Source: JBGSUZ01 sp043770095
Lineage (GTDB): Bacteria > Bacillota > Clostridia > Peptostreptococcales > Acidaminobacteraceae
Direction: 5' to 3'
DNA: 64,000 bases
Assembly: GCA_043770095.1 (NCBI GenBank)
Contig: JAYVIR010000081.1
Coordinates: 129,624-193,623 of the forward strand
Shown here: positions 7,421-14,621 of the stretch, piece after piece
Numbering within the stretch: position 1 is the stretch's first letter
Layout of the letters: the number at the start of each line of letters is the position of its first letter
Position numbers and translations under genes: made by a program
The notes under the pieces: generated by a model
Told to the model about the DNA's origin: nothing
Seen by the model: the letters and a program-made list of their open reading frames with translations, nothing else
Database searches by the model: none

Positions 7421-8512
7421 TTATGCTGTTCTCTTAATAAAAGTTTCAATGTTTTGAGGATTTTCACCGAATTTCACTAAATAATAAATCCGATTTTCAT
7501 CAAAAACATAGAATTCAATTTTTTCTTCATCGTCTTCATCGACTTGATAGAAAAAGACAGGCTGACGAATTTCATCTGAAATTTTAATGAGATCGCCAAT
7601 TTCGTTGACAGAAATAACATTTGCATGTTGATTGGGAAGTGCTGCCTCAAGCCTTGCAAGTCGCTCACCATGCAGCTTGAAGATGGATTCAATTTCTTTG
7701 TTGTAAGCTGTTTTTTGTTTTGCTACTTTCGTCAAAAACAATAAGCCAAGTAACGCCAAAGTGGATAACGCCATACCCATTAAGCCAACCACTTGAGTGA
7801 CAGACACTTTGCTAACAGGCACCTCTGCAGCTTTAGTCAGTGCGCCGGACAATTCCCCGGTTGTTTTAATTTCTAATCTATAAACATCTAAAGTCATAGG
7901 CACAATTATTTTTTGAGAACCTTCAAACGGTAAGGTTTCGCCCGATTTAGTGACCTCTCCAGAATAAACATATCCTATTTCTGTCACTGATCCAGGTTCC
8001 AACTTTGTTTGTAAAAAAGCACTGTCTAAATAGTTTCTGCTCTTTGAAAGATCATCTTGAAAAGTAGCTTCATAGCTAAGTTCGCTAACCCCAACCAAAG
8101 AACTCGACTCATTCTTCACTTGCTTTTCCCAAAGAACTTCCGCTTTTTCACCGTAGAGACTTTTAACCGTAACCACCTTTTTAACGGTTCCTTTAATTTG
8201 AGCGTCCGGTGTCGCCGTGATTTTCAATTTAAGATCCGATTGAATCGCTGAAACCAATTGATTCACAATCAAATCTTTTTGCGTCAAAGTATTTCCTGGG
8301 TAAATGGAATTGGCTTTCAAAACCACCTTTGGAATCATATCTGTTTCAATTTGATAACTTAGCGTTACGATTGGTTGTTCTGCAACCTTCGGTTTGTTAT
8401 AGTCCCTAAAACCCAACACCCCAAAAGCCATTATTAACACAGATAATACCGCAATCCCAATATGCCTTTGTGTCTTATTTATTTTGAATAATTGTATAGT
8501 CCCCATTTTCAT
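7421..8512 (-). CDS. DUF5305-like membrane protein
   Basis: A 363-residue protein with an N-terminal membrane segment (about 17-36), a large extracytoplasmic domain (about 45-225), a second membrane segment (about 240-262) and a roughly 100-residue cytoplasmic end. The layout, and segments such as VTLSYQIETDM and SYEATFQDDLSKSR, resemble DUF5305 proteins found beside SipW-type signal peptidases. Its start overlaps the signal-peptidase stop in an ATGA arrangement, indicating translational coupling. A chaperone, anchor or regulator of SipW-dependent export is plausible; the family has no defined function that I know of. Confidence 0.65.
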   Translation of the reverse strand: MKMGTIQLFKINKTQRHIGIAVLSVLIMAFGVLGFRDYNKPKVAEQPIVTLSYQIETDMIPKVVLKANSIYPGNTLTQKDLIVNQLVSAIQSDLKLKITATPDAQIKGTVKKVVTVKSLYGEKAEVLWEKQVKNESSSLVGVSELSYEATFQDDLSKSRNYLDSAFLQTKLEPGSVTEIGYVYSGEVTKSGETLPFEGSQKIIVPMTLDVYRLEIKTTGELSGALTKAAEVPVSKVSVTQVVGLMGMALSTLALLGLLFLTKVAKQKTAYNKEIESIFKLHGERLARLEAALPNQHANVISVNEIGDLIKISDEIRQPVFFYQVDEDDEEKIEFYVFDENRIYYLVKFGENPQNIETFIKRTA

Positions 8513-9708
8513 TTTTGGTCTCTCCCCAGTTCAAATTTTTCTTTGACATCCTCCACCGTACTTGACTTCAAACTTCTGACCATAACCACAGGCTTTCCAA
8601 TTAGAGGAACGCGAGCGATAATTTTCCCTTTCACCATCCCAGGGTCAACAGGTTTTAGATCTGTTGCATTGTTGTTGTCTCCTTTGGTAATAAAAAATCC
8701 ATCTTCTGTCACGTCAATCACTCTATGAATGATAAAATAGGATTCGGCCCAATATTGGATGATATCGCCTTCTCTGACCTGCTTCACATCAATTTTCTTT
8801 ACGACCGCAACATCCCCTGGAAAGTAAATAGGTTCCATACTACCCGTTAGTACGACTGTTGGGAATATGGGAAATACGCCGACTGAAAACCACACCATCC
8901 CGATTGAAAGAAAGCTCGTTAATGCCCAAGTCCATACATTCTCCTCTTGAGAACGTTTCCGACGGTCTCTGCCTTCTCGAATGAGAATGCCGTTTTTTAA
9001 ACTCATTGCACAAAAGAGAGGAAACATTGTGTTAAGCAGCGCTTCTGTAATCCACTTCAAATTCGGCAGCACTGGGAAGAAATAATAGGCAACGCGGTAA
9101 CTCAATTGTGTTATTATGCCACCCACTGGCCCAGCCATTGCAGCGACAATGCACAAATAGTAGTTCTTCATCACATTGGGTAAAATACTTGTCCCGATAA
9201 ATTTGGTTATGCCTTCTATGTCTGTCCATTTCAGGCTAAAAGCAGTGTTCCAGTTCACTTCTGTAAAAGTGAAGACCAAAACAATCCACATCGCCATGAT
9301 GTTAAATTTTTTGTGATCAAATTTATTGATGAGTTGATCTCGAATCATCTCAATCATAATGAGGTAAGGCATCATATTGAACAAGTTGAGAAGAATCCCT
9401 TTTAAAGAAGTATCAAAAGGATTATTGCCAAACCCTTCAATAATGCCTAGTAATAAAAATGTTAGAAAATATAACACGCCTAAAATCATCGCATAGATTA
9501 AGGCATTCGGCTGTTGTTTTAAACTGCTGTGACGCTTCGTTTTTTTGAGACCGTAAAGTCCGATGATTATAACAATCATAATTAGCGGTCTTATGTACGA
9601 ATAATAAATTAACCAGATCGGAAGTGCAGAAATTATAAATTTTTCGACCACAAAATAAAAGAAAAGCAGAAAAAGACCCAGATAACACCGTAGATCACGA
9701 TTATCCAA
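8509..9708 (-). CDS. SipW-like (Ser/His) signal peptidase I fused to a multi-pass membrane domain
   Basis: A 399-residue membrane protease. The C-terminal third is an S26B-type signal peptidase: Ser290 in TGSMEP, His328 in FIIHRV where bacterial LepB has Lys, and the acidic box TKGDNN (Asp344). This Ser/His arrangement is the SipW/ER type that processes TasA-like precursors. The N-terminal 250 residues are unusual: about seven hydrophobic segments with no motif I know. Start is a TTG at 9708, supported by AAGGAGG 8 nt upstream; it overlaps the kinase stop. The operon order (regulators, peptidase, DUF5305-like, substrates) makes it the dedicated processing enzyme. The bacterial Ser/Lys LepB is separately encoded at 50.3 kb. 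Confidence 0.85.
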   Translation of the reverse strand: MDNRDLRCYLGLFLLFFYFVVEKFIISALPIWLIYYSYIRPLIMIVIIIGLYGLKKTKRHSSLKQQPNALIYAMILGVLYFLTFLLLGIIEGFGNNPFDTSLKGILLNLFNMMPYLIMIEMIRDQLINKFDHKKFNIMAMWIVLVFTFTEVNWNTAFSLKWTDIEGITKFIGTSILPNVMKNYYLCIVAAMAGPVGGIITQLSYRVAYYFFPVLPNLKWITEALLNTMFPLFCAMSLKNGILIREGRDRRKRSQEENVWTWALTSFLSIGMVWFSVGVFPIFPTVVLTGSMEPIYFPGDVAVVKKIDVKQVREGDIIQYWAESYFIIHRVIDVTEDGFFITKGDNNNATDLKPVDPGMVKGKIIARVPLIGKPVVMVRSLKSSTVEDVKEKFELGRDQK

Positions 9709-11329
9709 TCAAGCGCCCTCCTTCATTATAAATTTTAATGTGAACGACAATTTCAGTGCCCCTATTCGGTGCAGAATTGATTTCAAAAACTCCGCCATAA
9801 ACCGCAGCCAGCCTCATCATGTTGTCCAGTCCAAGCCCTTTATTTTCACGGTTTAATTTCAAAAGTTCAAAGCCTGTGCCATTGTCGATAATATTCAACC
9901 GAACATAGTCGTCACTCTTGGTAAGTTTAATTTGTATCAATTCTGCCTTGCCATGCCTTACGGCATTTGAAATGGATTCGTTTAAAATGCGGATGAGCAG
10001 CTGTTTTACGCTAAGTGGCAAACTTACCAATTCATCTGTTAATTCCAGTTCAATTTTAATGCCATATAATTCTTCTAACTCAGCGAGAAAATCTGTTAAA
10101 AAAGTATGTAAATTGCTTGTATTCTGTCTATGGTCACTGAGTTGATAAACGATGTTTCTAATTTCTTGATTCACTGTTTTTAGATGTTGGTAAAGTCCCT
10201 CCATCAGATATTCTGCATCCTTGACTTCACCGATTTTAAGCGCTTCTATAATCTGATGCGCGAGGCACGAAATGGCAAATAATTTTTGATTGACTTGGTC
10301 ATGCATCTCTTCAGCAATCCGCTTTTGTTCTTCTTTGATAATCATTTGATTTTTAACCCTTGCCATTCTAAAGCGATTAAGCGTCATTTTAAACAAACGG
10401 ATGACATATTGAAACTGACTCGTGATGAGCTCATATTCACACTCATTGAATGAAGGTTTTAGAATGCAAAAGGTAATGCAATCGCCATCACTGTTCAAAT
10501 TCATATAAAGGAATTGCTCCGATTCAACATCCTCTCCAATGATCAGTTTTTCAAATTCATTATTATTGATTTCAACCTGTTCCAAAAATGCAAATTCTGA
10601 AAACTTGATGGAATCAGAGACAAGTTCTCCATTGACCAAGTAAAATCCACGACTGCCTTCCAAGGATTTTAACAAGTATAGCGTCAGTTCCTCTAGCAAA
10701 TCTTTTTGGCTCGATACCAACTCTAATATATCCAACAACTCAACGGACTTCATAAATTGTTGATTGAGAAATCGTTGAACTTCCAACGAATCTGTGAGTT
10801 GTGCATTATTTTTCTCTAAATTAACTTTGTGTATTTTGAGCGATCTGACATCGTATATGAAAAAAAATGAGATGAGCATAATCATTAAATAGCTAAAAAT
10901 CAAAATGCTATTTTGACCAATCAACTGATTGATATTTCTGGTATAAATCAAAAGGCAAATCATTAAAATGCCAAAATAAGAGGCTAAGCCTTTCATTAAT
11001 TTTGTGCTCTTTAAACTTTGCAAGGCGCTAAGCATTGGGTTTAAAATCAATAAAAAATAAGGACTGAGCATCCCGCCAGTCAAGACTAAAATAATGGTAT
11101 AGCCAATCATTTCAATCGCTACCAATACACGAATCTGGCTTTCTTTTAACTGAAATAAGTAAAAAATAGAGATGACTAAACTGGTCGTTACTATTAAAGT
11201 CACCAAGTAAACTGCAGATCCAAAAGGCGCTTTAGTTTCCCAAAGATAAAGCACAGAGGCAATCACTACAGTCAGTATTCTAAAAAATATAATAAATGGT
11301 GTGAAATTGTGCCTACTTTCAGAACCCAT
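9701..11329 (-). CDS. Sensor histidine kinase of the NarL/LiaS type
   Basis: A 542-residue membrane kinase. The N-terminal half has about six hydrophobic segments without a large extracytoplasmic loop, so it probably senses the membrane or an intramembrane ligand. A linker of about 150 residues follows, then a HisKA_3 dimerisation box with EEMHDQVNQ (phospho-His) and a HATPase with NESISNAVRHG (N box), DNGTGF (G1) and GLGLDNM (G2). Start placed at ATG 11329, just after the ATPase gene stop; an earlier in-frame codon would overlap that gene by 65 bp. The partner is the LuxR-type regulator in the same operon. It probably controls the TasA-like genes. Confidence 0.85.
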   Translation of the reverse strand: MGSESRHNFTPFIIFFRILTVVIASVLYLWETKAPFGSAVYLVTLIVTTSLVISIFYLFQLKESQIRVLVAIEMIGYTIILVLTGGMLSPYFLLILNPMLSALQSLKSTKLMKGLASYFGILMICLLIYTRNINQLIGQNSILIFSYLMIMLISFFFIYDVRSLKIHKVNLEKNNAQLTDSLEVQRFLNQQFMKSVELLDILELVSSQKDLLEELTLYLLKSLEGSRGFYLVNGELVSDSIKFSEFAFLEQVEINNNEFEKLIIGEDVESEQFLYMNLNSDGDCITFCILKPSFNECEYELITSQFQYVIRLFKMTLNRFRMARVKNQMIIKEEQKRIAEEMHDQVNQKLFAISCLAHQIIEALKIGEVKDAEYLMEGLYQHLKTVNQEIRNIVYQLSDHRQNTSNLHTFLTDFLAELEELYGIKIELELTDELVSLPLSVKQLLIRILNESISNAVRHGKAELIQIKLTKSDDYVRLNIIDNGTGFELLKLNRENKGLGLDNMMRLAAVYGGVFEINSAPNRGTEIVVHIKIYNEGGRLIG

Positions 11330-11339
11330 AAAACTGACC

Positions 11340-12416
11340 CTAATTGAACAAAGCAATAAATTGCTTTGGATTATGGGAATGGTGATAGGCCAACTCTTTA
11401 TCAATTTTGCCTTCTATAACCATCTTCTTTAAGCTCTCGTCCATGCTAATCATGCCTAGATCTCGATAACTGGTCATTGCCAAAGGGATTTGCTGAGTCT
11501 TGTTTTCAACGATCAGCCGCTTTATGGCATTGTTGTTGAGCAGTACTTCAAAGACGACATGCTTCTTATTCTCACTTTCATTAAAAATAAGTTGTTGTGC
11601 TACGACCGCTTTTAAAACTTTTGCGAACTGAATGCGCGTTCTATTTCTCTGCTCCGTCGGAAAAGCTTCCAAAATACTTTCAATTGTCGTTAACGCATCT
11701 GGATAATACACTGCCGCGATGATCAAATAACCTTGTTCTGCTGCGTTCAGAACCAATTGAAGGGTTTCGATATCGGGAATTTGATCAATATAGATGACGT
11801 CTGGATCTTCTCTAAGTGTTGATTTTAAGCCCTCTAAGTGGCTATTTATGTCAATGCCAACTTCTTTTTGTTTGATAATGGATTCCCCATGGCGAAATAG
11901 GTATTCTATCGGATGCTCTATCGTAACAATACTTTTTGAAAATTGTCTATTGATTCCATCTAGCACAGCTGCAACCGTTGTTGATTTACCTGATTTTGCA
12001 CCACCCGATACCAAGATCAGACCTTCTTTTATTTTGGGAAGGTATTCTAGCACCGAATGGAATTCAAGACTTTGAATGCTTTCAATGGTTGTGTTCACCA
12101 TCTTTATTGAAATATTATAAGATCCTCTTTGCATTGAAACCGACATTCTAAATCGCCCTACGTTTTCAATGCTATGAGCAATCACCATATGTTTTTCTAT
12201 ATTCAACTGTTGCTTTTGATCTTCTAATAGTATATCGTCAACAAACGATTCAATTTTATGAGGCTTCATGACTTCACTTGAAAAATCGTCATAAGAAATG
12301 AGTTTATCATTTACGCGAAAAGTAATTTTAGCTCCTGCAATCAGATGGATGTCTGTAGCCGATACTTTCCTAGCAAATTTGATTAATGCCGTCATTGTGA
12401 TCTGGGAGCTGTCCAT
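11340..12416 (-). CDS. PilT/GspE-like secretion ATPase with altered catalytic boxes
   Basis: A 358-residue protein aligned along its length with PilT-type retraction ATPases. Visible are the N-terminal KVSATDIHLIAG, Walker A GGAKSGKST (about 138-146), Asp-box VTIEHPIEY, and LREDPDVIYIDQIPD in place of the usual DPDVI.VGEMRD. Where PilT has the His-box LHT, this protein has VYY (about 236-238), so the histidine is missing, as is the Arg of the GEMRD segment. No pilin, PilC or prepilin peptidase genes are nearby. Start ATG 12416 follows AGGAGG. It lies between response regulator and kinase in the operon. It may be a regulatory or mechanical ATPase rather than a pilus motor. Confidence 0.75.
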   Translation of the reverse strand: MDSSQITMTALIKFARKVSATDIHLIAGAKITFRVNDKLISYDDFSSEVMKPHKIESFVDDILLEDQKQQLNIEKHMVIAHSIENVGRFRMSVSMQRGSYNISIKMVNTTIESIQSLEFHSVLEYLPKIKEGLILVSGGAKSGKSTTVAAVLDGINRQFSKSIVTIEHPIEYLFRHGESIIKQKEVGIDINSHLEGLKSTLREDPDVIYIDQIPDIETLQLVLNAAEQGYLIIAAVYYPDALTTIESILEAFPTEQRNRTRIQFAKVLKAVVAQQLIFNESENKKHVVFEVLLNNNAIKRLIVENKTQQIPLAMTSYRDLGMISMDESLKKMVIEGKIDKELAYHHSHNPKQFIALFN

Positions 12417-12426
12417 GATTAGCCTC

Positions 12427-13035
12427 CTAAACTTTATTTTCTTGCCAGTAAATAACCGCTTGAGTACGATCTTTAAATTGCATTTTCTCAAAAATATGTG
12501 TAATGTGCTTTTTCACCGTGTTGCTGCTAATAAAAAGTTGATCTGCAATTTCAAAATTGCTGTGTCCTTTTCCGACAAAACTCAAAATTTCGACTTCGCG
12601 CTCCGTTAGTTGAGAAACAGGGTTGGTATCTTCTTGAAATTGATTTTTCAAAAAAATGGAATCGACGTAGCGCCGACCCTTTAAAATGGTGTTGATGGCA
12701 TATACCAAATCTTCAGGCATGCATTCTTTTAGTAAGTATCCTTCAACGTCAAGCAACATAGCCTGTCTATAATCACTCATTTGAGCCGATGATGTAAATA
12801 CCAAATGTTTTTTTGCTGTATTTTGGATTTTAGACTGTTTTATATACTCAAATCCACTACAGCCTTTTAAATTTAGGTCCACAATTGCCAAATCATATTT
12901 TTTCCCAACAGCATCTGCCATTGCCGTATTTAGATTGTCAAAATGATTGATTCTCGAATTTGGAAAACTTTGCCGTATGATGGTTTCTAATCCTTGACAT
13001 ACCATCGGATGATCTTCTAACACCACAATTTCCAA
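12427..13035 (-). CDS. LuxR/NarL-family response regulator
   Basis: A 202-residue regulator: receiver domain with the acidic pair ED (7-8) and phospho-acceptor Asp53 in AIVDLNL, then a LuxR-type HTH (about 140-200) with LTEREVEILSFVGKG and ISSNTVKKHITHIFEKM. Start is a TTG at 13035 placed 6 nt after GGAGGTG; the nominal longer frame would begin inside that ribosome binding site. It is first in the minus-strand operon with the PilT-like ATPase, kinase and SipW-like peptidase. It is the likely protein that reads the TACTAC-N4-GTAGTA dyads, which have the 2-fold form typical of NarL-type sites. Confidence 0.9.
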   Translation of the reverse strand: MEIVVLEDHPMVCQGLETIIRQSFPNSRINHFDNLNTAMADAVGKKYDLAIVDLNLKGCSGFEYIKQSKIQNTAKKHLVFTSSAQMSDYRQAMLLDVEGYLLKECMPEDLVYAINTILKGRRYVDSIFLKNQFQEDTNPVSQLTEREVEILSFVGKGHSNFEIADQLFISSNTVKKHITHIFEKMQFKDRTQAVIYWQENKV

Positions 13036-13192
13036 CCGACACACCTCCAAAATACAACCGATATTAATTTATTTAGACATTGCTTATGTTATTCAAATAA
13101 TGTAGAGTTTGCAATAGAAATTTGAATAAAATACAAAATTGTTATTTTGAGGGTTTTTCAGATGTTGTGAATGTCTACCATTATCGTCCATT

Positions 13193-13255
13193 TTTAGAAT
13201 ACTATTTATTCGCCTACTTTAGAATACTACCAGAGTAGTATTCTAAATCACCCTT
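13193..13255. promoter_or_regulatory. Predicted response-regulator palindrome (copy 3) and half-site
   Basis: A perfect 30-bp palindrome: TTTAGAATACTAC (13218-13230), CAGA, and its 13-bp complement (13235-13247). A matching half-site TTTAGAATACTA begins at 13193, 25 bp upstream in direct orientation. AAATCACCCTT follows the core at 13245-13255, as in copy 1. It lies in the 299-bp gap between the response-regulator gene and the divergent TasA-like gene, so it could control both. Confidence 0.7.
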
Positions 13256-13334
13256 AGGTAGATTTTTAAACAAAGACTAATCTGATACGCTTATTACAGA
13301 TTAGTTCACCAACTCATTTTAGGGAGGGTACAAC

Positions 13335-13976
13335 ATGAAAAAAACGAAGTATTTAGCTGGCGCACTCGCAGTAAGTATCATGCTTATGGGGGCAGGATAT
13401 GCAGCATGGACACAAAATTTTGTTGTAAGCAATACGGTTAATACGGGTTCTATGGATTTCGACTTAGGTGTCTACCCTGAACTGTCTGTTAATCGTCCAA
13501 CCCCAACAACGCCAGAACAAAAAGCCAATGAACAAATATACATTGATTCTGAAAAATACACCACTATGGCCGTCAGTGTAGATCAAAATAGCTACGCCAT
13601 TAAGGTAGATACTACAAAATTATATCCAGGATCAAAAAGACCCTACGTTGTTAGCATCACAAACACAGGTACAATGCCAATTAAATTAGGTGATTTGACA
13701 AACACATTCACCGATGCTAAAGGAAACATAATTACTGACCAAACGCCTTTAAAATTCACTTATGAAGTTTGGCCAGAAGACCGTTCGGGTCACGGACCTT
13801 TTTATTCTGTGGCCGAGTTTAAAACTTTTTTAAAGAGCCAAGAAATTAGCGTAAAAAACACATTGAGCTTTAGAGTTACTCAAGAATTGCCAATTACGGC
13901 TGAGAACAGCTTAGAAAATCAAAATTTCAATTATTTGCTTAATTTCAAATATGTACAATTTAACGAAGTAAACTAA
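13335..13976 (+). CDS. TasA/CalY-like secreted protein with SipW-type signal peptide
   Basis: A 213-residue exported protein. Signal peptide AGALAVSIMLMGAGYAAW, then QNFVVSNTVNTGSMDF, matching the mature N-terminus pattern of TasA (a T-G-x-x-x-F strand). The mature domain has KLYPGSKRPYVVSITNTGTMPIKL, the most canonical PG...N.GT.PI pair in the locus. Start ATG after AGGGAGGG. The gene is alone, divergent from the regulatory operon, behind the strongest dyad and ahead of a strong terminator. That pattern suggests a highly expressed main structural subunit. This is inference; no experiment is implied. Confidence 0.78.
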   Translation: MKKTKYLAGALAVSIMLMGAGYAAWTQNFVVSNTVNTGSMDFDLGVYPELSVNRPTPTTPEQKANEQIYIDSEKYTTMAVSVDQNSYAIKVDTTKLYPGSKRPYVVSITNTGTMPIKLGDLTNTFTDAKGNIITDQTPLKFTYEVWPEDRSGHGPFYSVAEFKTFLKSQEISVKNTLSFRVTQELPITAENSLENQNFNYLLNFKYVQFNEVN

Positions 13977-13993
13977 TCTTTCTTCCTAAACAA

Positions 13994-14042
13994 AAAAAGA
14001 GTAGAGGCTGACAACATAATTGTCAGCCTCTACTCTTTTTTG
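13994..14042. terminator. Bidirectional intrinsic terminator
   Basis: A 21-bp stem starting AAAAAGAGTAGAGGCTGAC (13994-14014) paired with 14020-14040, with a 5-nt loop. It separates the TasA-like gene from the convergent CsoR-family gene. Confidence 0.92.
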
Positions 14043-14047
14043 CTTTG

Positions 14048-14314
14048 CTACTTCGAAAAATTAATAATGGTTTTAATCACCTGTTCCATGTGGTCAACAT
14101 CCACTTTCCCGTCTTCATCCGGGGCAAGCAGACATTCCATAGCGTGATTTTCCATGATCAACAACCCGATTTTGTGCATGGAGGACTTCACAGCGAGAAC
14201 TTGCAGCAGGACATCATCACAGCTTTTCTCTTCCTCTAGCATGCGTTCAATGCCAGCGATATGACCTTTCACGGTTTTTAGTCTGTTGATGAGGGCTTTG
14301 CGTTTCTCGTCCAT
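14048..14314 (-). CDS. CsoR/CstR-family (DUF156) transcriptional repressor
   Basis: An 88-residue all-helical repressor of the DUF156 family. The ligand positions that classify the family are Cys32 (KSCDDV), His57 and Cys61 (ENHAMEC). The Cys-His-Cys set is that of copper-sensing CsoR; persulfide-sensing CstR lacks the His. Its context, however, is sulfur chemistry: it lies downstream of two CoA-disulfide-reductase/rhodanese genes on the same strand, separated by a 307-bp repeat-rich gap. Start ATG after GGAGG. Candidate operators are at 18914-18933 and 37504-37522. The effector (Cu(I) or persulfide) is unresolved. Confidence 0.88.
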   Translation of the reverse strand: MDEKRKALINRLKTVKGHIAGIERMLEEEKSCDDVLLQVLAVKSSMHKIGLLIMENHAMECLLAPDEDGKVDVDHMEQVIKTIINFSK

Positions 14315-14370
14315 TGGGGGGTTCCTCCGATATTTTCATGTTTTAAGTTTTAGCATTTTGAGTGTTTTGA

Positions 14371-14617
14371 GGCAACTAGGGGCAATTAGGGGCAAAAGCG
14401 GCTGCTTTGCAGCGCTTCTTGGGGCGGCATGTCCCTGTTACTACTCGTCTACGCCTTTTAAGTATTTCACCTTCGGTAAAGTACTTAAAAGGCTCACTCG
14501 TAACCCATTAAGCCTTGGCTGCACTCTGCCCTTAGCAAGCTAGTGCACCGCTTCGCCAAGTCTTAACTCAGCGCGGGCGCTGAGTTTGAAGTGTGGTGCT
14601 TTGCACCACGCTTCAAA
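14371..14617. repeat. Cluster of direct repeats and hairpins between the csoR-type gene and the reductase operon
   Basis: The 307-bp gap (14315-14621) has no gene. It holds three tandem near-copies of GGCAAYTAGG (14371-14395) and four inverted repeats: 14396-14417 (GCTGC-TTT-GCAGC core), 14453-14493 (12-bp perfect arms GCCTTTTAAGTA), 14566-14585 (9-bp arms ACTCAGCGC with a 2-nt loop), and 14585-14617 (15-bp arms with one G-T pair). None has a good T-run. They may stabilise the reductase mRNA end or form a small repeat element. Confidence 0.6.
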
Positions 14618-14621
14618 TGGG

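Noticed and set aside
11340..12416. Type IV pilus retraction motor PilT
   Set aside because: Key boxes differ and no pilin, assembly ATPase or prepilin peptidase gene is present in the window.
14286..14543. 85-codon plus-strand ORF in the hairpin-rich gap
   Set aside because: It overlaps the CsoR-type gene start, has no ribosome binding site and its composition follows the inverted repeats.
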